A stretch of DNA of 64,000 nt from Mactromeris polynyma (Eukaryota > Mollusca > Bivalvia > Venerida > Mactridae): NCBI GenBank assembly GCA_032209605.1, contig JASFXZ010000010.1, positions 6,159,385 through 6,223,384 of the forward strand, read 5' to 3'. Of the stretch, positions 1-13,200 are shown one piece after another. The notes below the pieces were generated by a model that was not told the origin of the DNA, did not search any database, and saw nothing but the letters and a program-made list of their open reading frames with translations. The translations under genes were made by a program, and so were the position numbers. Numbering within the stretch: the first letter of the stretch is position 1; every line of letters begins with the position of its first letter.

Positions 1-3000
1 ACATTATGTCAAAGTTTGAGCGTAAATGAATAATAACGCTGCAAGTATAGTTTTGTTCAAAAGTCAGGCACATGTGGAACTAAATGTAAGACCAATGAAT
101 TTCAAGCAATATAACTTATTTAGATTGACACAAATGATTGACAAATTTTAAGACTGACCCTGGCTTAGAGTAGCTTAAATTGGTCGCCATTTGAATTATG
201 TTGAATCTGATACTAGAGTATTACAATGAGCGCCCTTGACTTTAATTATTAGCCCTGTGGTGATATGGGTGATTTTGCCCGGATTGTTTGGTATGGTATG
301 TGTGTGGTAGGGAGAGAAACAAGTATGCTGTACACTGTATGAGGGCAGCTTTAACATTAATCCTTTTGTGGTTTTAGTCTAAACTGCTTACTGGATAAGT
401 TTCAATTACTATAGACTTGTAATTGACAGAGGTCATACTAACCTGTCTCAAGGGTCATTATAGAAACTATGATGTATATATTATTTGTACAATTCCATTA
501 TACTTTATGTACTTTTTCCACAAATAGTGCCGTAACTCCGAACAGTTGACCATATAATAATCGTCACAGAGTGGTTTTTAAGTGTATCTTAAAAAGGACT
601 GTAACCATTTGATTGGCTTATACACGTAATATTTGATATAATTATGTCAGTTTGATTTCACTTCAGTGCATTGAAGTTTTCTGACTTTTGATTATGATTG
701 ATCAGTAGCTTTATAGCTTTTAGTAAATCCTGATACTCCTTACATTTAAGTGACCAAGAGCTGCTGGATGGTCAAAGCGCCATGATTAACCATGGAAAGC
801 GGCAGATGTGAGTCTCAAATGGGTCGGGCCTGGCTGCTGGTGATCTGTGGGAAATAAAGCGCTCAGTCTATAATGGCCCTGTCTATAAAACTGAAAGTAT
901 TTTTCAACACGTATACTTAATGTACACCTATGTAACAAACGAAACAAAGTGATTAACAAAAAATGTATTCATAATTTAGAAATGTATGTAATTAACGGGA
1001 CTCGTTTAGCAATTATTATCACATTTTTTCTGATATTTTGTGTCACGGTGTGAAATTCTTCTTTGTTTTGAGAGCTATATTTGAGTCATTTTGACATCTG
1101 GATTGTTTAAAGGAAAGAATTAATTAACCTCATTGGGATCTATAAACTTTGTGTTCAGTTTCCTGACCCTGGAGTGAAAATAATGCAACGAAATTTAATT
1201 TTGATTCGGAGAAGTGATTGTAATTGCAAATTAATTTTATTGGAGGACGATTGGCTTTGCTTACACTAATGTCCATAATTGCTAATTGCAATCACACTGA
1301 TCACAATGACTGCCCATGCAGACATGTCCTAGCATCTGCTGTTTAATATTAATGTGCATTCATGCTTATAATTTATTTATGTTTACTATTAATGATCAAC
1401 ATGAACATGTGACTTTGGCAGAGGACAATATTTTGTTTTTCCCCTCGAGGGCTATCGGTCTTTGAACTTGCACGACCACATCTGTCAATGTAGAGATCTG
1501 TGGTACATGTTTAATGTTGCTTCTAGCTATAAAGTTACATATATGGTATAACATACGTTGAAATGTATACATAAAATTGGACGATTTTATAGTTAATGTG
1601 TGTAGTCATTTTATGATTTATACTCTAATGAATTTTGAAGTGTAGGATTTTACATGAATTGTTTTAAAAGTTTCTGCAAAATTGAATTTAATAGACAGTA
1701 AATGGAAAAGCTACCGGGATCACCAGATCCAAGACAATCTTTACCTTTGTTTTGAAGAGGCTTTCAAATGATGTCTGCATGTTTGAAGAACAATTTTATC
1801 AACAGCAAAAAATAATGTGTAATATTATTTAATCTTAAGCTATAAATTTTAAATGTGAATATTTCGACTTCATTATAATGCTGTACTTGGTGGGAAAAAT
1901 TTGAAATACCCACGCATAAGATTTGCAACAATTTGTGAACAAGTGTATGAAGACATTGATGTGATAAACATTTGAGGATTTAAGTATACAATGATGTTAG
2001 TTTCTTGTTACCTGTTTCTGGATGTTTAAAATGGATCATATAATTGCTGATGGAAATATTACCTGCAAAATTATGAGAGCACGGAAAAGGTAAATTTTAT
2101 TCTGAATGCTTATATTCTCTGTACAATTAGAGCCTTTGCTGTTTGTAAAGGTGATGTTCTTCCTGAGAATCTGATTTTCCTGTATCAGGTTGGTATGTTA
2201 AAGAAAATTGTATTACCAAGTAATTTCACCTACCACATAGCCAGGAGGACTGTCCAGGAGTTGCACAGGACAATGGATTCTGTTGAATGCAATTTTTGCA
2301 TGGAGTGCTAAGGTTTTTCCATGTCTAGACTTTCTAATTGTATTCATTTTAGAGTCTACTTCTGATAAATTAGGCACTTGCTGGGGAAAAAAAACCTGTC
2401 TGAGGCTGACCAAAATAAACCTCTCCCTGGCTGACATTTCATTAGATGGATTTACTATCAAGGTTTTCAAATTATGTCTTGTTAACAGGAATATTACATT
2501 GAGTGGGTCACAGTTGGATTCTAGAAATGTAATAATTACTTCTTCATGGAAATCCATTAAGTCCTGGGGTTGATAAGAAGCAGGTGTCATATAAAAATTG
2601 GTGTCTAATGTATCCTATGGGGTGCTTAGCATCGTCCTTGTTGGCTGACATGTTGCTTCATTTGTTCTGGTATTCTAGAAATGATGGGGTATCAAATATA
2701 TTGTCAGGAGAAAGTATGGGTAATGTTGTTCTTGTTGAAAGCTGACTCAGATGCTTTCTACAGCAAATTGCATTTTTATGAGAAGTCCTGTTGAGAAAAT
2801 GTGACTGAATGTTTTATGGCTCTCTGTGTTTGAGTGTTTGTTGATATGTGGATAGTTTCAAATCATGATAAATTTGTACAAAGTTGTTGCTTGTAAATGT
2901 TGTTTTATAACCTAACATGTTTGTTACTTATAATAAATGTGGCTTGGTATGCAAAAAAACAAATCCGAAGATTTTCTTCTTCTGGTTCTTATTTTCCTCT

Positions 3001-6000
3001 ACTAATTCTGTAGCAAGAAGGCTTTATAGTTACCATGGATTGTTCGAAAGCATCAAACTGACTTGATACCTCTGTCTTCCACTCTCCAGTATGTTGGTAG
3101 GGGTTGCCTTTCTTTAAGTTTCTCTCCCCCCCCCCCTCCACAGTCTGAAGATGCAAACCACTAGATGATGATTGTTATGATATTTAACATGTTACTATGA
3201 AACATTAAGAGAATATTTTCCTTAGCCTGTTGATCAAGCTATTAGTGTTATCTCCGATCTCCTTGCATTTGTTTGATTTCAAGCAGTTTAAGGGAAATTA
3301 TATCACCTTCCCTTTCTGATCTGTTTGGCAAATAGACTCATTCTACTGCAGAACAATCGAGATTAAATGAAATTTTGAATTCAATCTTTAGCAGTTAGCC
3401 GTGAATTTACAATTTTGTTCATTTTAGCAAGTAAATTGTGAAATGATACTTGCCCTTTGTACTAAAGTATTAATATAAATGTATGGTGCCAAATTGAAAT
3501 TTGAAAGGTAACATGTTGGCTTTCATTCTGAGGTCATTTGAGGGCTTTATTTGATGTCACTTATTTCTGTTTGACATGTAAATGGTCAAGTCAGACAGAC
3601 TGACCGGCAGTCAGAAATCAGTAAGTATGAAATGGACAGGTTTCTAGCTGTCTGTCTCGGTCAGAATGATGGTACATGTATATAGTGTTGTATCAGCTGT
3701 TGTTGTTGGGTCAAATGTTTTGTTTGTATCGATCACACAGGGTTTTATTCAATATTTTATAAATTTTATATATTTTTTAATTGGAATTTGGTGGGATAAA
3801 ATTGATTTGTACTGTATATATGTGTTTAATGGGGAAGAAACTTTTTTTTTGCCTACCGGTATTAACTTATCAATCCAAATAACATAAGGAGTGATAAATC
3901 TTTGTGGAGCAACACTACTAGAATTTGTTGACAGTAACTTGTTATGACAGTCAAGTCAATGCCCAGACAAAGTCTTCTATATGTACTTGACACATTAAGA
4001 GCTAATGGAAGTTTGTAAAATTTTGTAATTACTTTTGATAGTTCAATGTCCAGACATTAACTTAATACAAATGTATAACTTTAATTATAGCAAAATGTCG
4101 CACTTGACGATAAGTACATCTGAATGGGTAGGCAAAAGAAGAGACATGTTTAACTTCAGTATTTATTCAAAAAAATAGTGAAACAGTTTCATGTTTGAGT
4201 AGTAGAGATTTGAATGAACTCTGTAGGTCATATTACGGGTGATAAAATACAACTATATCAAAGTAATTGAATGTTTCAGGTGTTTTATGTTGTTTAGTGT
4301 TTGTTTGTGTTATCTTTCTGGCATTTTTAGGGGCAAATATCTCCATGGAAATGCCTCGGTTTTCCTGGTTGTATTTTATGTTTCCCTTGGGAATTTATTG
4401 GTTTATTATGTGATTGGATTTTATCAGTCTGAAAGCCATGGCTGATAATAAAGCTTACGTATTAGGGAATTACCAGAATAGAAGAACTATGGGCGAAGTA
4501 TTTATATTGTTTTATATTGTGTCTGTAAATTGAATTCTGCAAGGAATAGTAAACACTGAGTTTATTTTATTAATTTTGGTGTTTACATATTTGGTTCCTC
4601 TTTAATCTATGATTTCACTATTATATGAATCAGTTTTATTATTCTGTTGATATAATCACCATCAGCTTGTGGTATGATGTAGGTATTTTCATAATGCATT
4701 CTTGTTTCCTGTGTAATGTAATAATTGAATGTTTTAATGTACTAAAATTCACTACATTTCGTAAAGATGTTAAATTTATAGAGATCTCGAAATTATTATT
4801 TATTTTAACTACCATATATGATGCATCCCACATGTAATTATTAAATTCTTGGAATTTCCTTGTTCCTTTAAATTACTTTATTGATCTATTTATAGTTGAA
4901 ATTAATTAATTTAGGGACTTTTTGGTAATGTCATTTGATAGCTATGTGGACAATTTTATTATCACCTTCGATACTGTTGAAACCCTGTACCTTGGCTGTT
5001 TAACTCCGCCTTAACTTGTGACTATGCATAATATTATCATACTATTTATACGGCGATGACAAATTGATTCTAAAAATAGATTGTCACTGGTTATGTTTGA
5101 TATCGTTCGATAACATTTTGATCATGTGCAACCGTTATTGATCCATCAGTTTTATAGTCTTTCAATTGAAAAACCACGGGTATAATCTCTCTGAAGTAAA
5201 GAAATCGGTTTAATCCACATATTTATCTCATATCACTTGTTTTTGTTGACTATAGTAAAGTCCATGCATACTCGAAATTACTTTGCGATGGTACTGATTA
5301 AAAAATTGTAATTAGCGGTATTACTACCAGATGCTGGGATCGCTTGTTTCTTTATTTTGGAACAATTTTAATTACAGCGTTTATTTCTGACATGTAATGA
5401 CATTAGCGTGTGTTTTCTGCGGCTTTGTTTCTGTTTTTCTTGGTCGAGCTAAATATTTACGCTCGCTAGATGGTGAATGGTAGAAGTTATAATTGCCATT
5501 TTGTGTTCTGATGGAAATTGGGATTTTTTTTACAAATATTTGTTCAACTTTGTATTGTGGATCTGGTAAGTGAGAAAGTTTCAATCAAGTTTTAGTGTTT
5601 CGATTCGAAGTTCTTATGTTGACTGAGATATTTGAAGTTCACATTGTAATATTCTATTGGAAATTGTTAAGATGATTTTTCTATTGATTCAGTCTGCTAT
5701 TTCAGGTTTAATATATTGTTAATTCCATTACTAATGGCTTGTATTCTTGAAGTGATCAGTTATTTTTATTCATGGTTCATGGCAATTTAAACATACATTT
5801 TTAATCACATTACAGGGTTCCTTTTGACCCCTGGAATTTCCAGAAAGCCGCATTTTGACCCTCTCAGGATTCTGGCTGAAGGGTCCATTTTTTTCTAACT
5901 ATAGGTACTTTGGCTATGAAATGGTAAATTCAAAAATTATCAAAATGACCCTTGCGATTCAGCACATAGTGGAACCACTGTCAATATTTTGAAATTTGTT

Positions 6001-7109
6001 CAAATTGTATCATTATAATTGTCAATTTTCCAGCTCAATATTTGGGTTGGCTTATCAATCTTTTGTCATATGATATAGACCGTAGGGAAACTGGCTAATT
6101 TTATAAAATTTGTCCAATAAAAGTACTAGTATAAACTTGTATTATTGAAAGAAATGTCACCATGATTACCGTTTTTTGGTCAGAAACATACAATTATTAT
6201 GTTGATTAACAATCCTGATTAAATCTTTTTTGTCTCCAATTACTGGTCACCATTGCAATCTGTACATGACATCTGCATCACTGAATATTTTCTGTAATTA
6301 CATAATATTGATTGATGCGTATATATGTCTTGATATGCTGTGTGACATCTCAAAATGTCATTCAGTCAGTACTGTGTATTGGCATATCTGTTGTTAATTG
6401 GCCAAGTGTCAATCAATTAATTGTACAGTTTGTCAATATTTCATGAGTGAGTGAAGTGAAGGTTAGACCTCAGATATAATTTGTCATTTTCTTTGTTTCT
6501 GTGCATCAAAGACTTATGTAATAGGATTAAATTATTGTAAGCTGATTGATTTTTCATTTCTGTGATAAATCATTGTAAAAATCATTAATTATTTATGAAA
6601 TGATAATCCAATGTGAAATATTTGACACAGATACGAAGTAAAGGCATACATGATTCGAATGGATAACTTCATTATAGGTAAAAAGATTTTGCTAGTAGCA
6701 AATTTCAATTTATTTTTAATTTTTACAAATTTTATAAATTTAAGAAAGGGAGACAACTCCTTATAGTTGATATAATTGTTATTGTTGAGCAAATCAATTA
6801 TATAAGGCAGTGTAGACAGTTGATAATGTGAAGTGGTGAATTATGATAGGAAACTTGAACAGGGGATATCTGACACGTACTTTGACAGATATATAAGGCT
6901 ATGCTATATGTATATGTATATAAGTAGTTAATATTTACCATCTATTTCTAAACGAAATGGGAGTATACTTTTCTGATGTGAATACAATTATACATATTTG
7001 TGTTACATAGAGTTGAATTTACGTAGTTGAAATTTCACATTTCGAAATTGTTAGGAAGTTAATTATATATTGGTGAATTAAGGATGTACCATTGTAACAG
7101 TTATTAGCG
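1..7109. other. AT-rich non-coding stretch upstream of IQSEC
   Basis: Apart from the relic at 2.2-2.8 kb no supported gene was found. It may be upstream intergenic sequence or the 5' UTR intron of IQSEC. It holds a C tract (3126-3136), T tracts, and a mollusc-type AAAGGGAGACAACTCC motif at about 6746. Confidence 0.4.
2213..2812 (-). pseudogene. Decayed coding-like relic
   Basis: A 125-codon open frame (2590 to 2213) contains LMDFHEEVIITFLESNCDP and SARERFILVSLRQVFFPQQV. Upstream on the same strand, to about 2812, translation in the adjacent frame reads through coding-like text (LPILSPDNIFDTPSFLEYQ, then after a TGA SNMSANKDDAKHPIGYIRHQ) with stops and a frame change. It looks like an old, broken gene or mobile-element copy. 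I do not recognise the protein. Confidence 0.25.
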
Positions 7110-7252
7110 ATGGAAAATTGTGACAACATGGAAGTTATCAGTGAAAATGATGAGGTTATGGAAGAAAACACTAAACCGGTGGACGTTATTGAGTCTGACA
7201 CTGAGGAAGTAACAGCAGTCACTGTGGGTAGAAGTCAGAGTCTTAGAGTGGG
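7110..7252 (+). CDS. IQSEC: IQSEC alternative first coding exon A
   Basis: Encodes an acidic N-terminus beginning [15 protein letters not shown] and ending GRSQSLRVG. The ATG sits in a good context (agcgATGG). The exon ends at a GT (AGAGTGGG then GTAAAA) leaving two bases of a codon, exactly what the exon at 17425 needs. An AG at about 7099-7100 (TTGTAACAG) just upstream could be a splice acceptor, so the exon may be preceded by an untranslated exon. No homology to vertebrate IQSEC N-termini is obvious; support is the open frame, coding-like composition and phase match. It cannot be joined to exon B in frame (a stop appears), so the two are alternatives. Confidence 0.6.
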
Positions 7253-10200
7253 GTAAAAAACAACATTGTATACATATTTAGTTGTGTTTTTGAATAGTCC
7301 AATATTTACGATGGATTTATGATGATTTCTTGTCATGGTTAAAATCAATGGTGATTTTGAACCTTGATTGTCGGCTCAGATTCTGTTATAGCCCTTAGCT
7401 AGACTTGGAAGAATATGTCTGATATACGGAGACATTGGGAGTTTTACGTTATTCTTGCCAGAGAGAAATTATGATGCAATTTCTTGCATTGTTTTATGGC
7501 ACCTGATGATAATTGCAAAGAAGGCATTTAAGTGCCTCCGTTAGACCGTAACTGGTTTCATTGTTGGCACAGGCCTGACTTTGGTATTGACATATGGTGC
7601 ATAACTCCGAATGGTCACACAGGTATATGCTGAATAATGGTTCTAGGTGTGAATCTGTTGGGTTTGTAGCATAATTGATTGGAACTTTTTTTGTTTTTCC
7701 AGGGAACTGGATAAGCTTTTATATTTGCTGTTAAAAGCTTACTGTGTATAAACTAAGTGTTACCTCTGTACCTGTATAGGAATATTCATATTGAATAGTA
7801 TAATACTGTAAAACCTCAATATTAAGACCACCATTGGGACCCTTGAAAACTAGTCTTCTAAATGAGGTGGTCTTAATATTGAGGTTGAATAAATAGAAAA
7901 ACAGTGAAAATGGACTTTAAATTGTGTTCTTATTATTGAGGTTTTTCTGTATATGAATTAGTAAGTTGTTTGTTCTCAGATAAGTAAAATAGTTGTGGTA
8001 GGTGTGGATCGTATTTCTTATGTTGGAAACCATTGTTATATTATGAACTTCAAATTGTTTATCAAATTACCATGAATTTCACGTTTATCAGTTAAGCTAA
8101 TCAGTGAGATATTTCAACATTTGGTGAAGTTGATAACATATTCTATTTACTGATAAAATTGATTAGAATTAAGATAGAGCTGACAAACAAACAGCTTTAA
8201 AGGCAGGAAGTCAACTTAAGTATGGAATATACTGTAACACTTATGGACCGGATTCATTAAGTCTTTGTCCTCTGGAGTGGTGTACATTATAAGTAGTTAT
8301 AAGCTGGAGAAATCTCTCTGTTCTATGGCTCATCATGTTCAGGGTTCAAAGATGAGGACTCCCGTACTTAATTTCTAGACCTCTAGGTGTTAATGTTCTA
8401 ATACATTAAATTCACTGTACATGAATGAATGCATGTATATCTTTAGGACATTTAAAAAACATTTGAAGGACAGTAACAATGATAATGACAGATAAGCTTG
8501 CCTCATATATGTGTTTGTTTTACATATATATAGAGTATGTTATGCCTGCTGTATAAATTGAAGAATATTTATTTTTCCAACCAACTTTCTTTCAGTTATG
8601 CAGCAATTGTTTTAAGCATTATTAAGTAATAAAGTGCTGAACGTATAACACATTTATTCATTTCTTTGGGAAAAGGTGGATAATTAAAAAGCCAGATTGC
8701 TGGAATCAATCAAAAGTATTCTCAGATTTACCTCCCTTTAATTGGCTGGGCTTATCAGTTCTGATGTGTGATGATTCATGGATAGCAGGCATTCAGTTTA
8801 GGAAATGATTTACTGTCTGTAAACTGTTGAGCCTAATCTGATTGTCTGTATATTTCAGTGTGGGTGTGTGACATTGAACATTTTATTTGTTATACAGAGA
8901 CACTTCAGATCATATCTTGACTGCTCATCTGAGATCATATGTCTGTATAGGAAGTCTTGTGTTCTAAGGTCATGCCATCTTTCACTGTTTCAGCTATTTC
9001 AGTATTTGAGTGATTAATGGTTTGATGAATGTCAGCCTGTTCTGTTATTGGGTGGTTAACCATCATACATGGTCTCTCTGTGTTATGTTTTCTTTCTAAT
9101 CAATTATCTATCGTTTTGTTTAATTCATTGGGTTTTCAATTTGATTCAATTGGTTTTCAGGTTATGATTAATTCTTACTGAGTGTGATATAACCTTACTG
9201 GTATGGTTGTCTGGTTTTCAATTTCATGTGTGATAAACATCAGATCTTTTTGGGGACACAGTCTGTGAATTTGCATGAGTGAAGATTTATTTCAAATTTT
9301 TTGTGACAGTTTATGAAAATTTGTCCTTAAAAATTTCCGGCAACTTTTGAATTTAATCCTATAATTTGTGGATAATTATTCTAGCCTATTAAAATTCAAT
9401 TAGGACAGCAGTTATGGTATGGTGTATACCTGATTGGGTCATAAGATATAAACCTTGGAACATGTGATCGATGGCTTCATAATAGTGACGCTTGACAACT
9501 GTGCCAAAATGTTATTCTTAAACGAGCTGGTGGGAACATCATTCATTCCTTATTTATTTCTAATGTCATTTATTATTGGTGCTAATGAAGCTTACCAAAT
9601 TGCTCTCAACTATGTTTCCTCTGACACATTAAATGCATGCCCCTATACACGCACCTGCCATGTGAGGAGTTTGCCTTGCCAGGGTGTCTATGATGCCGTG
9701 AATCTGCTGTGACGCCTCTTGCTGACTCATTGTTAACTGGAATCTTTATGCTTAATATTGCATCGTTCTTTTATCATTCGTAAAGATGTTTTCTGTACTT
9801 CGTTACCACGAATGTGAAATGTTTATGACATATTGTTGAAGTATTCACCGGTGCATTGAAGTGCATTAAAATCTAGCATACACAAATCTAGTTCAGTTCA
9901 TTTAAAGTATGCCTTTCGTCGAAGTTTCACTGATGCTGTAGCTCAAAAACCGTTGGTTTCATTTACTCTCTTTTGCTCATTATGAATCATTTGGGTTTCT
10001 TTACACATCTGTTGTTTTCTAAGTTGTTCATTAATTCCGCTCAAATGCATCCTGTTTTTGACAGAAGCATTATGAGTCACTTTGTAGAAAATATGATGCC
10101 ACAATGTTTATTTTCTCTGGTAAATTGCATCATGCACACTGAGCTTTGGAAGCCATATTGTTGGCTTATAAGCAGTTTGATTTATAAATCTCAGTTAATC

Positions 10201-13200
10201 CCATGTTATCCGAAGTCTGTATGTTTTATTCAGATTGCAACTCTCATCTGATAACATCATTAATTAATTAAGTGTAATTAGGTAAGCAGTTTATTTAGAA
10301 ACTTGAATTGTTGCTTATATATACAAACGGCTGTTGAGAATTTGACATTGTACAATTGGGTGTGCACTTTAAGCATTGATACTAAAACATCATAGGAGTT
10401 ACAATATGAATACAAATTGTATTTTTATTCTGATAATTGCATTATTTTTTAATTATAATTATGGTATATAGTTGATTTATGATTTAATTGAGTTATAATT
10501 ACAATGCTCATTTGACCTAACCAGTGCTCCTGGGTAATGTAACCACCCCAGTACTAAACCTGCTCCTCCGCAAGCAGCTGACAAATTCCCCTCAAAAATT
10601 GGAGATCTGAGATGGAGGACCAATGACTTAAGATGCATTATTGTCGATCAAATTGTCACGCAAGAGTGTACACCTTGCCCGAGGTTTTGAACCCACAACT
10701 TTAAGATTAGCAGTTGAACACTCTACTGACTGAGCTAATCAGATGGAAGAAATAAATAAAGCTACTTGATTATAATGAAGTAGTACAGGTATTAAATTAA
10801 TTTGAGCAGAGGTGAAGTCCGCTATATTTTCCGTGCTGACATTATAATCACAAAGTATTTTATGTACACTGTGTATAAAGTTACTTTGTTGTGTGTTTAT
10901 ACTATTAAATGCTTGCTTTTATTCCGATGAAGTTTCAACGGAAAACAAAACAAACATGCCACCATGATTTGGATTAAGTCCAGATTCGATTGAAAATAAA
11001 TCTGCCTTAAACATCACTAACATTCCACCAAGGTAAACTTAATATTTTCTCTGCCCTGATAGATTTCAACTGATTGTATTAAAGGTTTTCTAAATCTTCC
11101 CGTGTTAATAGGCAATTAATGAGGTCTGGTACTCTTGAAATTTGATTTGCAAGTAAGAATGTCATTGTTTTCATAGTTTTATTCTGGTGCTCAAGTGATC
11201 AGCATTTGGAGGTGAAAGAAAAGCATATGTTTGAGCTAATCTTTTTGCTGAACACTTGGAAATACTTGACAGACCCTTCAAGACCATGTGCTGAAAAGAT
11301 ACAAAATTTGTAGCAGAATATGTTTTAGCATTTACTATGTTTTGGTGTAAAATGGATTACTGTAACTGCAGCAGCTGTAAAATCAGATACAAAAAGTCAT
11401 TGTGGATTAATTCAGTGTGAAGGTATTGTTTCATGCTTGCTTGATTTTCTATAGATTTGCATGTATTTTATGTTGCAAAAATTGCAGCATTTGGCATATT
11501 ACGGAATACCATTTTATTCAATATTTCTTCATTGCTTTAATCTACAGAATCTTATCATTTAACTGATATTTCATTTGGGTTTCTCTTTTTGAAAGGAAAA
11601 CCCTGATGATTTCCAAGATTCGAAGTATTTCAGTTTGTTAATTAATTGATTGGTTTGGTGTTTGGTACATGTAAAACTGTTAAGGTAGTCACCCCGAGTG
11701 TTTCGTGTTTTTAGTCGCCTCTGTGAAAAGGTCAGGTTGCTATGTTTGGTTTCTTTCTCTGTTTAAGCTAGCTCATTTAATCACACGTTTTTGTTGCTAT
11801 TTTTATGATAATTTTGTGATTAATCACATTACAATGTTTTATTGTTTTTTACAGGGAAAGCTGTTGAACTATTGATTGTGTTGTGAAGGTTTTTGCGTTA
11901 GATATCATTTTAAATTATCAACATCGCCTTTGTTATTGCTTAAAATGGGAGAGCAGCCACATTCTCTGTGTTTATTGTTGTAGTTTATGTATCGGTTCAA
12001 TTGTAACAATCTATTTTTTGTTCATGCTTTCTTTTTTTGTCTTTATGTTCTACTTTCCTCACAGTGCAATGATCGTTCGAGAACTTCGTAGATCTATGAA
12101 ACAAGTAAAATCATCAAGTTTATTGTTTCAAATATTCTCTTAACTTTTCCTACGATTGGAGAGATCTCACAGTTAAACTGTAGAATTTATGATCTACAAT
12201 GTTCCCTGTTCAATGAGTATAATAACCCAAACAAAGTTGGATCCTCAAGATATGATGTGCACTTTGTGCCTTAGAGTCTAACTAACCTGGTTCTGTGCTC
12301 TAAGGCCATTCTGCCTTAATGATTTGAAGGCTTCATTTTCCTTTGTTGTTCGTTAAAAACCAATTATTTCATCATTCATCTGTAATTTGCATTGTTTAAA
12401 AACAGTGTGTTATAGTCCATTAAGATAGTAATCATGTTTTGGTTGCCCTGGAAATGTTTTGTTTATGTTTTCTGGCAAGAAGGAAGAAGGAAAACACAGT
12501 TATTAAAATACTGTTATCAGTTAATTTTATCTGGCCATCATTGTCCATGTGTTCAATACCTGGTATAAATCATTATGGTCATAATGACCTATCTCAGGTA
12601 TGCCTAAGGGATCCAGGAGAAGGATCTACCATTAATGTATATACATGTTTACCATCACTTACAATGCGCAATACCAAGCAAATGAACCATATGTCCTGAC
12701 TGTATAGTTTCTCTGTGTATAAATTATGTATATGTCTAAAAAATTGTGTGAAATATGAAATATTTTGGATAAAAAATGAAGATTTGTCTATAATGGAAGT
12801 AAAAAAACTGCTCAGATTGTGTCAAAGTTGAAGCAACCCAACAGGTTTTTTTCATCATGTTTTTTTCATTTAAACTGATAACTTGTTTGATCATATATTG
12901 TCTGTTCTGGAGTTTATCACTTTTCTTACGTTTTAATATCAATTTCAGACTTTCCGACTTTATTGCAAACTAAAAATTTGTTTCAGGAAACAACTTGGGT
13001 GTTGTGCTCAGTGTGTCTGGCAAATGCCCAAATTTGTCTAATTTTGTGTTTATCTGAAAAATCTTTTCAGTTGAACTGGTTTGAAGTATCAAGATTAACT
13101 ACTTTAGAATTTACCAGTGCCAGTTTAATGTCAGTTCTATTTGGTTGGTTGTTGTATGAAATTTGCATCACAATAATTGCCCTGGTTTTGCTTTGAATGT

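Noticed and set aside
802..846. Short exon-like stretch ATGGAAAGCGGCAGAT with GTGAGT donor near 792-812
   Set aside because: Leaves one codon base, which does not fit the acceptor at 17425; joining to 7101 gives a stop. No support as an IQSEC first exon.
2283..2573. Plus-strand frame of 96 codons
   Set aside because: Opposite strand of the relic at 2213-2590, which has the more coding-like composition on the minus strand.
9455..10251. Two plus-strand frames of 85 and 92 codons
   Set aside because: Hydrophobic, Phe/Leu/Ile-rich translation typical of AT-rich non-coding DNA; inside IQSEC intron 1 with no phase-compatible splice sites noted.
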